Below are positions 7,526-15,794 of a stretch of 34,780 bases of DNA, one piece after another (position 1 is the stretch's first letter; each line of letters begins with the position of its first letter). Position numbers and translations under genes: made by a program. This DNA comes from Lachnospiraceae bacterium (lineage in GTDB: Bacteria > Bacillota > Clostridia > Lachnospirales > Lachnospiraceae), in the NCBI GenBank assembly GCA_017470935.1, contig JAFUXG010000054.1:1-34780 (forward strand). The letters run 5' to 3'. The notes below the pieces were generated by a model that searched no databases, was not told the DNA's origin, and worked only from the letters and a program-made list of their open reading frames with translations.

Positions 7526-8989
7526 ATGCGAAATAGATTTTTCTTGGCGTACCTTCCCCTGATGATAATATGCGGCATTATCTCAATATGCCTTGCTGCT
7601 AAGTATGATGACAGGTCGGTTATTATGGGTGAGGGTTACAGAGCCGGCAATAAGGCCTCCGGCACATATGAAGGGTATACATTTGGGGATGAGACTGATG
7701 CTGAACAGCGGAAGAATCAGAAGAAGTTCAACGGCTCAGAGCTTAAGGATAATGGTATGCCCTATGCCATCAAGGTGAATAAGACAAAGAATGTTGTCAC
7801 GGTCTATGAGGCTGATGATAAGGGTGTTTACAGCAAGCCTGTTAAGGCTATGGTGTGCTCTGTGGGAGCTGCAGGGAATACACCCACAGGAATATTCCGT
7901 CTCGGGGAACGCCACAGGTGGCGGGCACTTTTTGGTGACTGTTATGGGCAGTATGCAGTGAAGATAACAGGTAATATTTTGTTTCATTCTGTTCCATACT
8001 ATACCTATGATAAGTCGGATCTTGAGGTTGATGAGTATAATATGCTTGGTGAAAGTGTCTCTGCCGGCTGCGTGCGCCTTTCGGTCATTGATGTGAAATG
8101 GATATATGATAACTGCGATACTAATACATTTGTGGAGATATTTGAGAGTGATTATGAGGGACCCATGGGAAAACCGGTGGCTGCTAAGATTGCCAAGATG
8201 GATGACAATAACTGGGACCCCACAGATCCTGATACGGGAAATCCATATATGGCCAACGCGCCTCTTATTCTAGGTGTATTTGACAGGGAGATTGAAAGGT
8301 ATAGTGACTTTGATATTACTGCCGGAGTTACAGCCATAGATAAGGATGGAAATGATATTACAGATCATTTAAAGATAAAGGGGAGTGTGAATGGAAGCAA
8401 GTGCGGAGAATATCCGGTGACTTATGCTATAGAAACTGATGAAGATGAAGAGGTATCTGTGACAGCAGTGTTTTATGTGAAGGACGATGGTACACCTGTT
8501 CTTCAGATTAACCAGGTGGTCACATCTATTGGAGTAAATGATGTCGGATCCGGAAAACAGCTGCTAGAGCTTTTGCGAAGGAATGTGACTGCCATTGATG
8601 ATGGCATGGAGCTTCCTAAAGAAAGTATACTAGTGGATTATTCAGAAATCCTTGATACCACCCTTGGGACATGCCATATAAAGTACAGGGCAAAGGATAG
8701 TGAGGGCAACACCTCGGATATTGCAGTGCTTACAGTGGATGTGGATCTGGAAGCTCCATCAATTTCCTTGAAGGATGAGAATGTCAGCGAGATACATATG
8801 AACAGGATATTGGATGATGATTATCTGCTTGGTTTTGTAGAGGCTGCAGACAACAGCGGTTACGTGGATGTGGAGCTTTCAAGACCACTGCTTTATCAGG
8901 AGGGAGAGCCATATAAGGTCATATATTATGCAAAGGACAAAGCAGGCAACATTACAACCTTAAATGTTACATATCAATTGAAAAATTAA
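7526..8989 (+). CDS. L,D-transpeptidase (YkuD) with C-terminal Ig-like domains
   Basis: GAGAAGG eight bases before ATG 7526. 487 residues. N-terminal signal anchor (FFLAYLPLMIICGIISICLAA), a spacer, then the YkuD domain (~residues 78-215): AIKVNKTKNVVTVYE, NTPTGIF, FHSVPY and the catalytic motif SAGCVRLS with Cys182. The remaining ~260 residues hold repeated beta-sandwich segments (e.g. GVTAIDKDGNDITDHLKIKGSV, YRAKDSEGNTSDIAVLTVDVD, YAKDKAGNITTLNVTY) of the DUF5011/bacterial Ig type. It should cross-link peptidoglycan stem peptides (3-3 links) or attach proteins, outside the membrane. It lies between the SpoIID-like and SpoIIQ-like genes, which suggests a shared envelope role. Confidence 0.9.
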   Translation: MRNRFFLAYLPLMIICGIISICLAAKYDDRSVIMGEGYRAGNKASGTYEGYTFGDETDAEQRKNQKKFNGSELKDNGMPYAIKVNKTKNVVTVYEADDKGVYSKPVKAMVCSVGAAGNTPTGIFRLGERHRWRALFGDCYGQYAVKITGNILFHSVPYYTYDKSDLEVDEYNMLGESVSAGCVRLSVIDVKWIYDNCDTNTFVEIFESDYEGPMGKPVAAKIAKMDDNNWDPTDPDTGNPYMANAPLILGVFDREIERYSDFDITAGVTAIDKDGNDITDHLKIKGSVNGSKCGEYPVTYAIETDEDEEVSVTAVFYVKDDGTPVLQINQVVTSIGVNDVGSGKQLLELLRRNVTAIDDGMELPKESILVDYSEILDTTLGTCHIKYRAKDSEGNTSDIAVLTVDVDLEAPSISLKDENVSEIHMNRILDDDYLLGFVEAADNSGYVDVELSRPLLYQEGEPYKVIYYAKDKAGNITTLNVTYQLKN

Positions 8990-9045
8990 TTAATTGTGAA
9001 TAAATTATCTTCTCTGTGGTAAACCTATACACAGAGGTGATGAAA

Positions 9046-9957
9046 ATGAATAATAACGATACTACATTTTTACAAAAGATCAAGGACAATGCATTCTATA
9101 TTGCGTTGGGAGTAGGCATTCTTGCGATAATAGCAGTAATTGCTGTATATACCATGGGGCGTGATGGTGGAGCATATGAGGAGAATGAGCTTGATCTCAA
9201 CCAGTCTGCCGATTATTCCTCAATCAACACAGATAACAGAAATAATGGATACACAAGCTCAAGAAGTGCAGCGGATACATCTGAGGAAATGCGTAAGCAA
9301 AGTAATAAGGCTGCTGTGGAAAGCATTCCTGACTCAAAGGCTTCCTCTGAGATGGAGAAGAGAAATGTGCAGGTTTCAGAACGCTCTATGACAAGCGACA
9401 ACACTAATGCCGGAACAGATAATACAGCAGACCAGACAGGTGCTGCAGACACAGCAGAGAATAATGCAGCAGCGGTAAATCCCGGCAATGCGGCAGAGGA
9501 CGGCGAACAGCTTCCTGTATCTGCTGATGTGGGAGAGCTTAATTTCACCAGTGACAAGACTCTTACATGGCCTGTAAGCGGAGAGGTGATCCTTCCATAC
9601 AGTATGGATACAACAGTCTATTATAAAACACTGGATCAGTACCGCACAAATGCGGGTATGCTTATTGCAGCAGGAAGCGGCTCTACAGTGAAAAATGCGT
9701 ATCTTGGCAAGGTCGTTAAGGTGACAAGCAATAACACCTACGGCAATATGGTCACCATTTATATTGGCAATGATTACAGCCTTGTATACGGACAGCTTGA
9801 TACCGTATATGTGAAGGAGGGTGACTTTATCAAGGCAGGAGAGTCTGTTGGAACAATTGGACAGCCTACAGACAGCTTTGAGGATGAGGGAAGCCACCTG
9901 TTCTTCCAGATTTTGAAGGGTGATACACCGGTTGACCCCATGGATTTCATGGAGTGA
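9046..9957 (+). CDS. spoIIQ: SpoIIQ-like degenerate LytM (M23) membrane protein
   Basis: AGAGG at 9033-9037 fits ATG 9046 (303 residues); ATG 9040 and GTG 9016 are poorer. A TM segment (residues ~16-38, FYIALGVGILAIIAVIAVYTM) is followed by a ~140-residue low-complexity Ser/Asn/Ala/Glu linker and a C-terminal M23 fold: GMLIAAGSGSTVKNAYLGKVVKV...YGNMVTIYIG...VKEGDFIKAGESVGTIG...HLFFQI. The zinc ligands of active M23 enzymes are absent: HxxxD is N-AGML-type, the YAHL position is YGQL, and HxH is HLF. SpoIIQ is a degenerate LytM in Bacillus, forming the SpoIIQ-SpoIIIAH channel, and usually follows spoIID, so the identification combines domain and synteny. Non-sporulation roles are possible. Confidence 0.75.
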   Translation: MNNNDTTFLQKIKDNAFYIALGVGILAIIAVIAVYTMGRDGGAYEENELDLNQSADYSSINTDNRNNGYTSSRSAADTSEEMRKQSNKAAVESIPDSKASSEMEKRNVQVSERSMTSDNTNAGTDNTADQTGAADTAENNAAAVNPGNAAEDGEQLPVSADVGELNFTSDKTLTWPVSGEVILPYSMDTTVYYKTLDQYRTNAGMLIAAGSGSTVKNAYLGKVVKVTSNNTYGNMVTIYIGNDYSLVYGQLDTVYVKEGDFIKAGESVGTIGQPTDSFEDEGSHLFFQILKGDTPVDPMDFME

Positions 9958-9990
9958 TAAACTTTTTTGACATTTTTTTCAATGGAGAAC

Positions 9991-10019
9991 TTGACAGTAT
10001 ATACAACATGATGTATAGT
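9991..10019 (+). promoter_or_regulatory. Strong sigma-A promoter of acpP
   Basis: -35 TTGACA (9991-9996, consensus), 17-bp spacer, -10 TATAGT (10014-10019). Leader of about 35 nt to the ATG. Confidence 0.85.
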
Positions 10020-10060
10020 TTTCCTTGATAACAAGAATAATGTTATAAAGGAGAATGGTC

Positions 10061-10294
10061 ATGTTAGAGAGAATGAAAGAAATTATTGCTGAACAGCTTT
10101 CTGTAGATGAAAGTGAGATTGAATTATCATCTAATTTTAAGGATGATCTTGGAGCTGACTCATTAGACTTATTCGAGTTAGTAATGGCTCTTGAGGAAGA
10201 GTATGATGTAGAGATTCCTTCAGAGGAGTTGGAGAACATTGCAACTGTTGAGGATGTGATCGAGTATCTTAAGGCTCATGGTGTTGAGGCATAA
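10061..10294 (+). CDS. acpP: Acyl carrier protein
   Basis: AAGGAG at 10048-10053 is seven bases before ATG 10061 ([13 protein letters not shown]); ATG 10055 is too close. 77 residues, the standard ACP length. The phosphopantetheine attachment site is the Ser in [18 protein letters not shown] (Ser ~37), followed by the acidic helix and [19 protein letters not shown]. It carries acyl chains in type II fatty-acid synthesis in the cytoplasm. It stands alone with its own promoter and terminator, away from a fab cluster in this window. Confidence 0.97.
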   Translation: MLERMKEIIAEQLSVDESEIELSSNFKDDLGADSLDLFELVMALEEEYDVEIPSEELENIATVEDVIEYLKAHGVEA

Positions 10295-10364
10295 CCATAT
10301 TCTGGCTGCCAGTTTTAGCTTTGAGCCTGTAAGCTTAGCGATAATTCAAGAGATATTCTTATGA

Positions 10365-10403
10365 GAAAAACGGATTGTGAAATTAATCACAATCCGCTTT
10401 TTC
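10365..10403. terminator. Bidirectional intrinsic terminator after acpP
   Basis: CGGATTGTGA (10371-10380) pairs with TCACAATCCG (10387-10396), flanked by A5 on the left and CTTTTT on the right. It can serve acpP and the convergent lipoprotein gene. Confidence 0.85.
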
Positions 10404-10492
10404 GTTTAAGGATATTATTTATGTTATCCTGTTGTCTGTTATAGCCTCACATTCTTAACATTGCGTTAAAGCTTTATGAGTGAAGCTTTGTA

Positions 10493-11143
10493 TTAGTATC
10501 CTGCAGCTTCAAGATCAATAAGTGATTCAAAAAGGCTCTGCAGCTCGTTCTGGTCTACTGCATAGACATTGTCTGAATTTTTGGAAACCTTAATGGTTGT
10601 GGCCTGGGGCTCATCATACGTAGGATTGTCAACCTCAGCGGCAATCTTGTCATACATATAATCCAACACATAATTGTATATCTCATCATTTGAGGGAGTG
10701 GTTCCTGATGAGACCTGGGACTCAGCCCATGCAGTGACATCATCCTCAAGTGTTTCCATCACACTTTTGAATATTATCATCTTATGAACTGTTACAGGGA
10801 CAGTATATGAACCATCACTTTCCTTGGTGGCCCCGCCAACCTCGTACTGGGTTTTCTTATAAAGGTTAATGAACAATTCACGGAATTGCTGCTCCTTATC
10901 TTCGCTGACATTATACTGCTTCAGGAATGACAGGTCTGTATCCAGGAAATCATTATAAAGCTTTTCTATATCTTCTACGCTATTGTTGGTAATCTTTGCA
11001 TATTCCTCAAATTCCCCGTGCATATTTGCATCCAGGCACGCCTTTATATAACCGCTGGCGTCAAAGCTGAACAGCGAGCAGCCTGTTGCTAAGCAGGCAA
11101 TCATAATAATAGTAACGATTAATGCATTTTTCTTTGTTTTCAT
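10493..11143 (-). CDS. Lipoprotein of unknown function
   Basis: 216 residues from ATG 11143-11141, preceded on the minus strand by AAGGAG. The N-terminus MKTKKNALIVTIIMIACLATGC is a lipoprotein signal with lipobox LATGC (Cys22). The mature part is mostly helical and acidic with no catalytic motif (FEEYAKITNNSVEDIEKLYNDFL, SDGSYTVPVTVHKMI); this general layout occurs in DUF5105-like Firmicutes lipoproteins, which is only a resemblance. It lies 24 bp downstream of the FN3 gene, likely in one operon. Probably anchored on the outer face of the membrane. Confidence 0.8.
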   Translation of the reverse strand: MKTKKNALIVTIIMIACLATGCSLFSFDASGYIKACLDANMHGEFEEYAKITNNSVEDIEKLYNDFLDTDLSFLKQYNVSEDKEQQFRELFINLYKKTQYEVGGATKESDGSYTVPVTVHKMIIFKSVMETLEDDVTAWAESQVSSGTTPSNDEIYNYVLDYMYDKIAAEVDNPTYDEPQATTIKVSKNSDNVYAVDQNELQSLFESLIDLEAAGY

Positions 11144-11167
11144 ATCTTATCTCCTTATCCTGTAATG

Positions 11168-12778
11168 TTAGTTGCTTCTAAAGGTATTTACCTTTGAAAA
11201 TGCTCCGTATGAAGTGGCATCATCTGTATTAATATATGCACGAACCTTGACCTGGGCAGTATATCCCTTTAAGACATATATAAGGCAGGTTCTTGACTTA
11301 GTGCTTCCGGCTTTTTTCCATCCGCCATGGCCCTTTGCTTTCAGATATACCTGATATCCGCTGGCACCCTTTACTTTTTTCCAGCTTATTTTATAGTAAT
11401 TTACCTTTATTCCTGAAATTGTGGTTGAGGAATAGAATTTACATTTTGGTTTTTTTGCCTTTGCAGGTGAGGTTGAACATTTAATATCTGCAGGCTCACC
11501 TTCTAGTCTTTCTGACCCGGAAATAGCAATAGGAACAACTCTGAATGTGTATTTGGCTGCCTGCTTTAATCCTGTTATCTTGCAGGATGTGGCAGATACT
11601 GTTTTGTATTTTTTGAAGGTTTTGCTTCCGGTATCGTACTTATATACATCATACTGGGATGCTCCTGAGGGTGCTGACCATTTCAGGGTAACATTTTTGG
11701 CTGCCGATTTGGACATTTTAAGAGACTTAACAGCGTCAGGACCCTTCGTGTGCCATGCTATGGTATAGTTAATATCATCTGACGATCTTGACACTACCAG
11801 ATAATAGGTTCCCGGTGAAAGGGCTTCGTCCGGCGACCAATTAAATGACGCATCTTTAACCATAGTAGACAGGAAATCAACACTTTTATTATTGGAATTA
11901 TATAATTCAAGATTAACATAAGCTCCGTAGTTTTTTGATACGGATATAGTTATTGATTGTGCGGCTGTTACAGTTAACTTGTAGGTATTGCTGGTGTGTG
12001 CAGATGTAAGTGAGCCTTGAGCCTGTACGCCGTAATCAAGTGCTATGGCAAGGGGAAATGGACTGGTGCTGTAAGCAATCGTGTACTGTTTCCTGCAGCT
12101 TGCTTCAAGATAATATGTACCCGGGCTCAAAGACTTTGTTACCCATTTATAGGTAGGCGAATTGGTGGATACACTGGATTGGTGCTCAACAGATTTGCCT
12201 GCATCATCATAAAGATAGAGGCTGACATAATCCCCTGGGGTCTGATCACCATAAACAGTTATTGGGGTAGCTTCACTGACAGTGATCTTATAATATACGG
12301 CACCGCTTTCGGCATTAGTTACCTGGTCTATAGGCAGATCGGTATAGAATGGGAAATAGTCGGAAGTGTAAGCTACAGTGTATGTGTTTTTTGCAAAATG
12401 GCAGCTTACATCCAGATAGTATGTTCCGGCCACAAGTTCATCTGTCCGCCACATGTATTTGGAGTTTTTACTGATGGCAGAAGACTGATGATCAACATAG
12501 TTTCCGTTATCATCATCCAGGCTTAGGCTTATGGCACTATTGCCCTCATTATATCCATAAACTGTTATTGCCTGTTTTTTTGTTAACACAATTTTGTAGT
12601 ATGTGTGCGCAGATGATGTTCCGTCAAAGGAGCCATCTAAGCTTTGACCTTCTGTAAGAGCAATGGCATCAGCGTAAGGATTGCTTTCCTCTGCATGTGT
12701 AATAATAGAAAATGCCATTACCAAAATAATACTTGATAGAAAAAATAATAGCCTTTTATTAAGTGTAACTGTTTTCAT
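11168..12778 (-). CDS. Secreted protein with three pre-peptidase-like beta domains and two FN3 domains
   Basis: GGGGG-rich ribosome site (AAGGGGGAC) before ATG 12778-12776; 536 residues. Signal peptide MKTVTLNKRLLFFLSSIILVMAFSIITHA. Three similar ~100-residue units follow, each with a T/V-Y-G-x and a W-x-x-x-x-L-x-x-G-T-Y-Y-L-x-V/A-S motif (e.g. ELVAGTYYLDVSC, SLSPGTYYLEASC, ALSPGTYYLVVSR), like bacterial pre-peptidase C-terminal (PPC) domains. Two fibronectin-III domains end the protein (SLKMSKSAAKNVTLKWSAP... and a second containing ISWKKVKGASGYQVYLKA). No catalytic domain or sorting signal is seen; adhesion or carbohydrate/peptide binding is plausible. Confidence 0.82.
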   Translation of the reverse strand: MKTVTLNKRLLFFLSSIILVMAFSIITHAEESNPYADAIALTEGQSLDGSFDGTSSAHTYYKIVLTKKQAITVYGYNEGNSAISLSLDDDNGNYVDHQSSAISKNSKYMWRTDELVAGTYYLDVSCHFAKNTYTVAYTSDYFPFYTDLPIDQVTNAESGAVYYKITVSEATPITVYGDQTPGDYVSLYLYDDAGKSVEHQSSVSTNSPTYKWVTKSLSPGTYYLEASCRKQYTIAYSTSPFPLAIALDYGVQAQGSLTSAHTSNTYKLTVTAAQSITISVSKNYGAYVNLELYNSNNKSVDFLSTMVKDASFNWSPDEALSPGTYYLVVSRSSDDINYTIAWHTKGPDAVKSLKMSKSAAKNVTLKWSAPSGASQYDVYKYDTGSKTFKKYKTVSATSCKITGLKQAAKYTFRVVPIAISGSERLEGEPADIKCSTSPAKAKKPKCKFYSSTTISGIKVNYYKISWKKVKGASGYQVYLKAKGHGGWKKAGSTKSRTCLIYVLKGYTAQVKVRAYINTDDATSYGAFSKVNTFRSN

Positions 12779-12812
12779 AATTTGTCCCCCTTATTAGATT
12801 TTCTATATCAAA

Positions 12813-12841
12813 AAGGCTTCACCATGTAATGATGAAGCCTT
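12813..12841 (-). terminator. Intrinsic terminator of the GH94 gene (minus strand)
   Basis: AAGGCTTCA (12813-12821) pairs with TGAAGCCTT (12833-12841); read on the minus strand the stem is followed by TTTTTGA. It lies between the GH94 stop at 12942 and the FN3-gene start at 12778. Confidence 0.75.
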
Positions 12842-12941
12842 AATGTTAAATGGTGCAAAATAATTATGTGTTAATATGCTATTGTATGTTTTTGAAGTTA
12901 ACCCATCACGACCTCTTTGATCAAATTGGCTGTTGCCGTAA

Positions 12942-15401
12942 TTAACCCATTACTACTTCTACCTGGTGTGTAGCGCCATCACCAAATACAGGAATCACAT
13001 TACCGTCTACAGCCTTGCCGTCAACAGTCATGCTCTTAACGCCCTTATTAACATGGTCAGGATTTGTCACCTTGATCTCAAAAGTATCGCCACGGAACTG
13101 ACGTGTAGCTGTAAGACCATCCCACTCCTTAGGAATTGAAGGATCTACTTTAAGTCCGTTCCAGTCAGGCTGTACACCTAAGATGTACTGTGATATAGCT
13201 ACAAAGTTCCAGGCTGCAGTACCTGTAAGCCATGAGTTCTTACCCTCACCGAAGCGTCCTGCGTCCTTACCTGCGATCATCTGGCCGTATACATAAGGCT
13301 CGGTTCTGTGAAGGTCTGAAATCTCCTCGTTAAATGCAGGAGCAATCTTAGAATAATACTCAAATGCCTTATCTCCGCGGCCTGCATAAGCCTCTGCACA
13401 GATGATCCATGCATTGTTGTGGCAGAAGATACCGGCATTCTCCTTGTATCCGCCGGGATATGTAGAAATCTCACCATACTTAACATAGTACTTAGTAAAT
13501 GCAGGATTGTTAAGAACAAGTCCGTGCTTTGTATTAAGGTACTTGTCGATAGAATCAAGAGTCTTGATATCAGCTCCTTCGTCCTTGCCGATCTCAGACA
13601 TTACTGCGAAGCCCTGAGGCTCAATGAAGATCTTACCCTCTTCACATTCCTTGGAACCCATCTTCTGTCCTTCGTTATCATAAGCACGAATGAACCAGTC
13701 GCCGTCAAATGCGCTGTCCATAACGTTCTTTTTCATCTTATCGATCTCAGCCTGTGCCTTAGCTGCCTCGTCATCCATGCCCTTGTACTTAAGAATATCG
13801 ACAAATGCAGGACCTGTATATGTAAATAATGTAGCAACCATTACAGACTCAGCTGTCTTAGAATATCCACCTTCTGCCTTGAACATTGGTGATGTATATG
13901 TCTGGAAGCTCTCACCCGGCTGCTCAGAGTAGCATGAAAGGTTGATACAGTCATTCCAGTCAGCACGCATTGCAAGCGGTAATCCGTGAGGACCAACATT
14001 GTTGCATACGTGATAGAAGGAAACCATAAGGTGGTCAAGCATTGGCTTAGCCTTAGACTCGTCATTGTCATAAGGAACCATCTCGTCAAGGATTGAGTAA
14101 TCTCCGGTCTCCTTGATGTATGCTGCCACTGAAAGAATCATCCATAAAGGATCATCTGAGAAGTCTCCACCGATATCAGAGTTGCCCTTCTTAGTAAGTG
14201 GCTGATACTGATGGTAGCATCCACCGTCAGGAAGCTGTGTTGATGCAAGGTCAATAAGTCTCTCTCTTGCACGGTCCGGAATCTGATGTACGAATCCAAG
14301 AAGATCCTGATTGGAATCACGGAAGCCCATTCCACGTCCGATACCTGACTCGAAGTAAGATGCAGAACGTGAAAGGTTAAATGTAACCATACACTGATAC
14401 TGATTCCAGATATTAACCATACGGTTAACCTTCTCATCCGGTGTGTTAACTGTATAGATACCGAGAAGCTTGTCCCAGGCAGCCTTAAGCTCAGAAAGAC
14501 CTGCTGCTACCTTCTCAGGTGTGTTATACTTCTCGATCATAGCATGAGCAACCTCTTTGTTAAGAGTCTTGCCATCTGCCTCGAACTTCTTATCAACTGG
14601 ATTCTCAGCATAGCCGAGGATGAAAATAAGATTCTTGCTCTCACCGGGGTTAAGAGTGATTTCCTTGTAGTGAGAAGCGATAGGAGACCAGCCGTCTGCA
14701 ACGGAGTTAGAAGCCTTGCCTGCCTCAACCACCTGAGGATCACCAAAACCATTGTATAATCCGATGAAGCTCTCACGGTCTGTGTCATATCCGTCAATGT
14801 CTGTGTTAACGGTATAGAAAGCGTAGTGATTACGGCGCTCATTGTACTCTGTTCTGTGATAGATAGTAGAACCTTCAATCTCTACACGGCCTGTATTGAA
14901 GTTTCTCTGGAAGTTGGTGGTATCATCCTGTGCATCCCACAAGCACCACTCTACGAAAGAGAAAAGCTTAAGTGTCTTAGCTGCACTGCCCTCGTTAGTG
15001 ATAACGAAATTCTGTACCTCTCCTGTATAGTTCTGAGGAACAAAGAATGTAACCTCTGTCTTTACATCATTCTTCTTACCGATAATCTTGGTATAGCCCA
15101 TGCCATGACGGCACTCATACTCATCAAGTGTAGTCTTAACAGGTGACCATCCAGGGCTCCAGGTTGTCTCTCCGTCCTTGATATAGAAATAACGTCCCCC
15201 CATATCAACCGGCACATTGTTGTAACGATAACGAGTAATTCTACGAAGACGTGCATCCTTGTAGAAGCTGTAACCACCCGCTGTGTTGGAAATCAATGAA
15301 AAGAAATCCTGTGTTCCTAAGTAATTGATCCATGGATATGGAGTCTTAGGAGATGTGATGACATATTCCTTGTTAGCATCATCAAAAAATCCAAATTTCA
15401 T
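12942..15401 (-). CDS. GH94 cellobiose-type phosphorylase
   Basis: 819 residues, the usual cellobiose phosphorylase length (~810-820). Start [29 protein letters not shown] with AGAGAGG upstream. The N-terminal beta-sandwich has [19 protein letters not shown] and the catalytic (alpha/alpha)6 barrel has [25 protein letters not shown] and [12 protein letters not shown] with the catalytic Asp (Asp481 or 484). The enzyme phosphorolyses cellobiose to alpha-glucose-1-phosphate and glucose in the cytoplasm. No signal peptide. Specificity within GH94 (cellobiose versus laminaribiose or others) cannot be fixed by eye; the full-length similarity pattern favours cellobiose. It has its own promoter and terminator. 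Confidence 0.9.
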   Translation of the reverse strand: MKFGFFDDANKEYVITSPKTPYPWINYLGTQDFFSLISNTAGGYSFYKDARLRRITRYRYNNVPVDMGGRYFYIKDGETTWSPGWSPVKTTLDEYECRHGMGYTKIIGKKNDVKTEVTFFVPQNYTGEVQNFVITNEGSAAKTLKLFSFVEWCLWDAQDDTTNFQRNFNTGRVEIEGSTIYHRTEYNERRNHYAFYTVNTDIDGYDTDRESFIGLYNGFGDPQVVEAGKASNSVADGWSPIASHYKEITLNPGESKNLIFILGYAENPVDKKFEADGKTLNKEVAHAMIEKYNTPEKVAAGLSELKAAWDKLLGIYTVNTPDEKVNRMVNIWNQYQCMVTFNLSRSASYFESGIGRGMGFRDSNQDLLGFVHQIPDRARERLIDLASTQLPDGGCYHQYQPLTKKGNSDIGGDFSDDPLWMILSVAAYIKETGDYSILDEMVPYDNDESKAKPMLDHLMVSFYHVCNNVGPHGLPLAMRADWNDCINLSCYSEQPGESFQTYTSPMFKAEGGYSKTAESVMVATLFTYTGPAFVDILKYKGMDDEAAKAQAEIDKMKKNVMDSAFDGDWFIRAYDNEGQKMGSKECEEGKIFIEPQGFAVMSEIGKDEGADIKTLDSIDKYLNTKHGLVLNNPAFTKYYVKYGEISTYPGGYKENAGIFCHNNAWIICAEAYAGRGDKAFEYYSKIAPAFNEEISDLHRTEPYVYGQMIAGKDAGRFGEGKNSWLTGTAAWNFVAISQYILGVQPDWNGLKVDPSIPKEWDGLTATRQFRGDTFEIKVTNPDHVNKGVKSMTVDGKAVDGNVIPVFGDGATHQVEVVMG

Positions 15402-15443
15402 GTAAAAAATACCTCTCTTTCATTGTTTTAGTCAAGTACATAT

Positions 15444-15472
15444 ATTATAGTATAAATGACGGAAAAAGACAA
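15444..15472 (-). promoter_or_regulatory. Sigma-A promoter of the GH94 gene
   Basis: On the minus strand: -35 TTGTCT (plus 15467-15472), 17-bp spacer, -10 TATAAT (plus 15444-15449). Confidence 0.7.
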
Positions 15473-15511
15473 GGAAAAGACTTCTGATTTGTGAAAAATT
15501 TTCCAGATAGA

Positions 15512-15540
15512 TTGAAGAGTGCAAATCAAAATGATATAAT
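15512..15540 (+). promoter_or_regulatory. Promoter of the toxin mRNA (RNA I) of the par-like locus
   Basis: -35 TTGAAG (15512-15517), 17-bp spacer, consensus -10 TATAAT (15535-15540). Start near 15547 and end at the shared terminator gives an RNA of about 205-210 nt. Confidence 0.8.
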
Positions 15541-15549
15541 TAGTTCGTT

Positions 15550-15583
15550 GTCTTCCCCAATCTGGCAACAGAAAGGGGGTGAT
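15550..15583 (+). promoter_or_regulatory. 5' hairpin sequestering the toxin ribosome site
   Basis: GTCTTCCCC (15550-15558) pairs with GGGGGTGAT (15575-15583) with one U-U mismatch and G-U wobbles; inside it CTG-GCAA-CAG (15562-15571) forms a GNRA-capped stem. The 3' arm contains the ribosome site AAGGGGGTG of the toxin ORF. Confidence 0.65.
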
Positions 15584-15611
15584 GGTTTAATGGAAATAGC
15601 CATTGCGTTTT
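15581..15611 (+). repeat. Direct repeats DRa and DRb, copy in the toxin mRNA
   Basis: DRa GATGGTTTAATG (15581-15592) ends in the toxin start codon; DRb CCATTGCGTTTT (15600-15611) lies in codons 4-8. Both recur exactly at 15759-15784. Confidence 0.9.
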
Positions 15612-15700
15612 TGGTCTCGGTTGCGGCGGGTATAGTTTGCCACTATATCTTCAAATGGTTGGATCGGGATGACGAAGACAATCAACCTGAAAAGGAATAG
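15590..15700 (+). CDS. Fst-like type I toxin: 36-residue membrane peptide
   Basis: AAGGGGG (15573-15579) precedes ATG 15590. The frame is open further upstream but only this start has a ribosome site and lies downstream of the promoter. The peptide begins MEIAIAFLVSVAAGIVCHY, a single hydrophobic helix (residues ~3-22), and ends in a charged tail with KWLDRDDED. This matches the plan of the Fst/Ldr superfamily: ~30-35 residues, one TM helix, and a charged C-terminus with a conserved LD..DD-type motif. The family kills from inside by damaging the membrane when its antisense RNA is lost. Convergent antisense promoter, shared terminator and direct repeats (separate entries) support the assignment. 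Sequence similarity to Fst itself is low, so the call rests on architecture. Confidence 0.78.
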   Translation: MEIAIAFLVSVAAGIVCHYIFKWLDRDDEDNQPEKE

Positions 15701-15718
15701 CTCTCCTTAATGAGCAAG

Positions 15719-15750
15719 AACCCCCTGATAGCAGCACCTATCAGGGGGTT
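15719..15750. terminator. Shared bidirectional terminator of the two convergent RNAs
   Basis: AACCCCCTGATAG (15719-15731) pairs perfectly over 13 bp with CTATCAGGGGGTT (15738-15750), loop CAGCAC. Plus-strand exit reads TTTGTTTT; minus-strand exit reads GGGTTCTTG. Confidence 0.9.
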
Positions 15751-15758
15751 TGTTTTGC

Positions 15759-15784
15759 GATGGTTTAATGTTCCATTGCGTTTT
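15759..15784 (-). repeat. Direct repeats DRa and DRb, copy in the antisense RNA
   Basis: GATGGTTTAATG (15759-15770) and CCATTGCGTTTT (15773-15784) on the plus strand repeat exactly the two words at 15581-15592 and 15600-15611, in the same order, with a 2-nt instead of 7-nt gap. Confidence 0.9.
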
Positions 15785-15794
15785 GCCTAGGCAT

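Larger units (their letters stand above)
15715..15788 (-). ncRNA. Predicted antisense RNA II of the par-like type I system (~74 nt)
   Basis: From the minus-strand promoter at 15795-15823 transcription would start near 15788, cross DRb and DRa copies (15784-15759) and terminate at the shared hairpin 15719-15750. The RNA has no ORF. Its DR regions are complementary to DRb and DRa of the toxin mRNA, including the start codon, and its terminator stem is complementary to the toxin mRNA terminator stem, so it can pair with RNA I at both ends. The pAD1 RNA II is about 66 nt with the same plan. End points are estimated from promoter and hairpin positions. Confidence 0.75.

Noticed and set aside
12017-12526. 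169-codon plus-strand frame
   Set aside because: Antisense to the well-supported FN3/PPC gene, no ribosome site, Cys/Ile-rich shadow composition.
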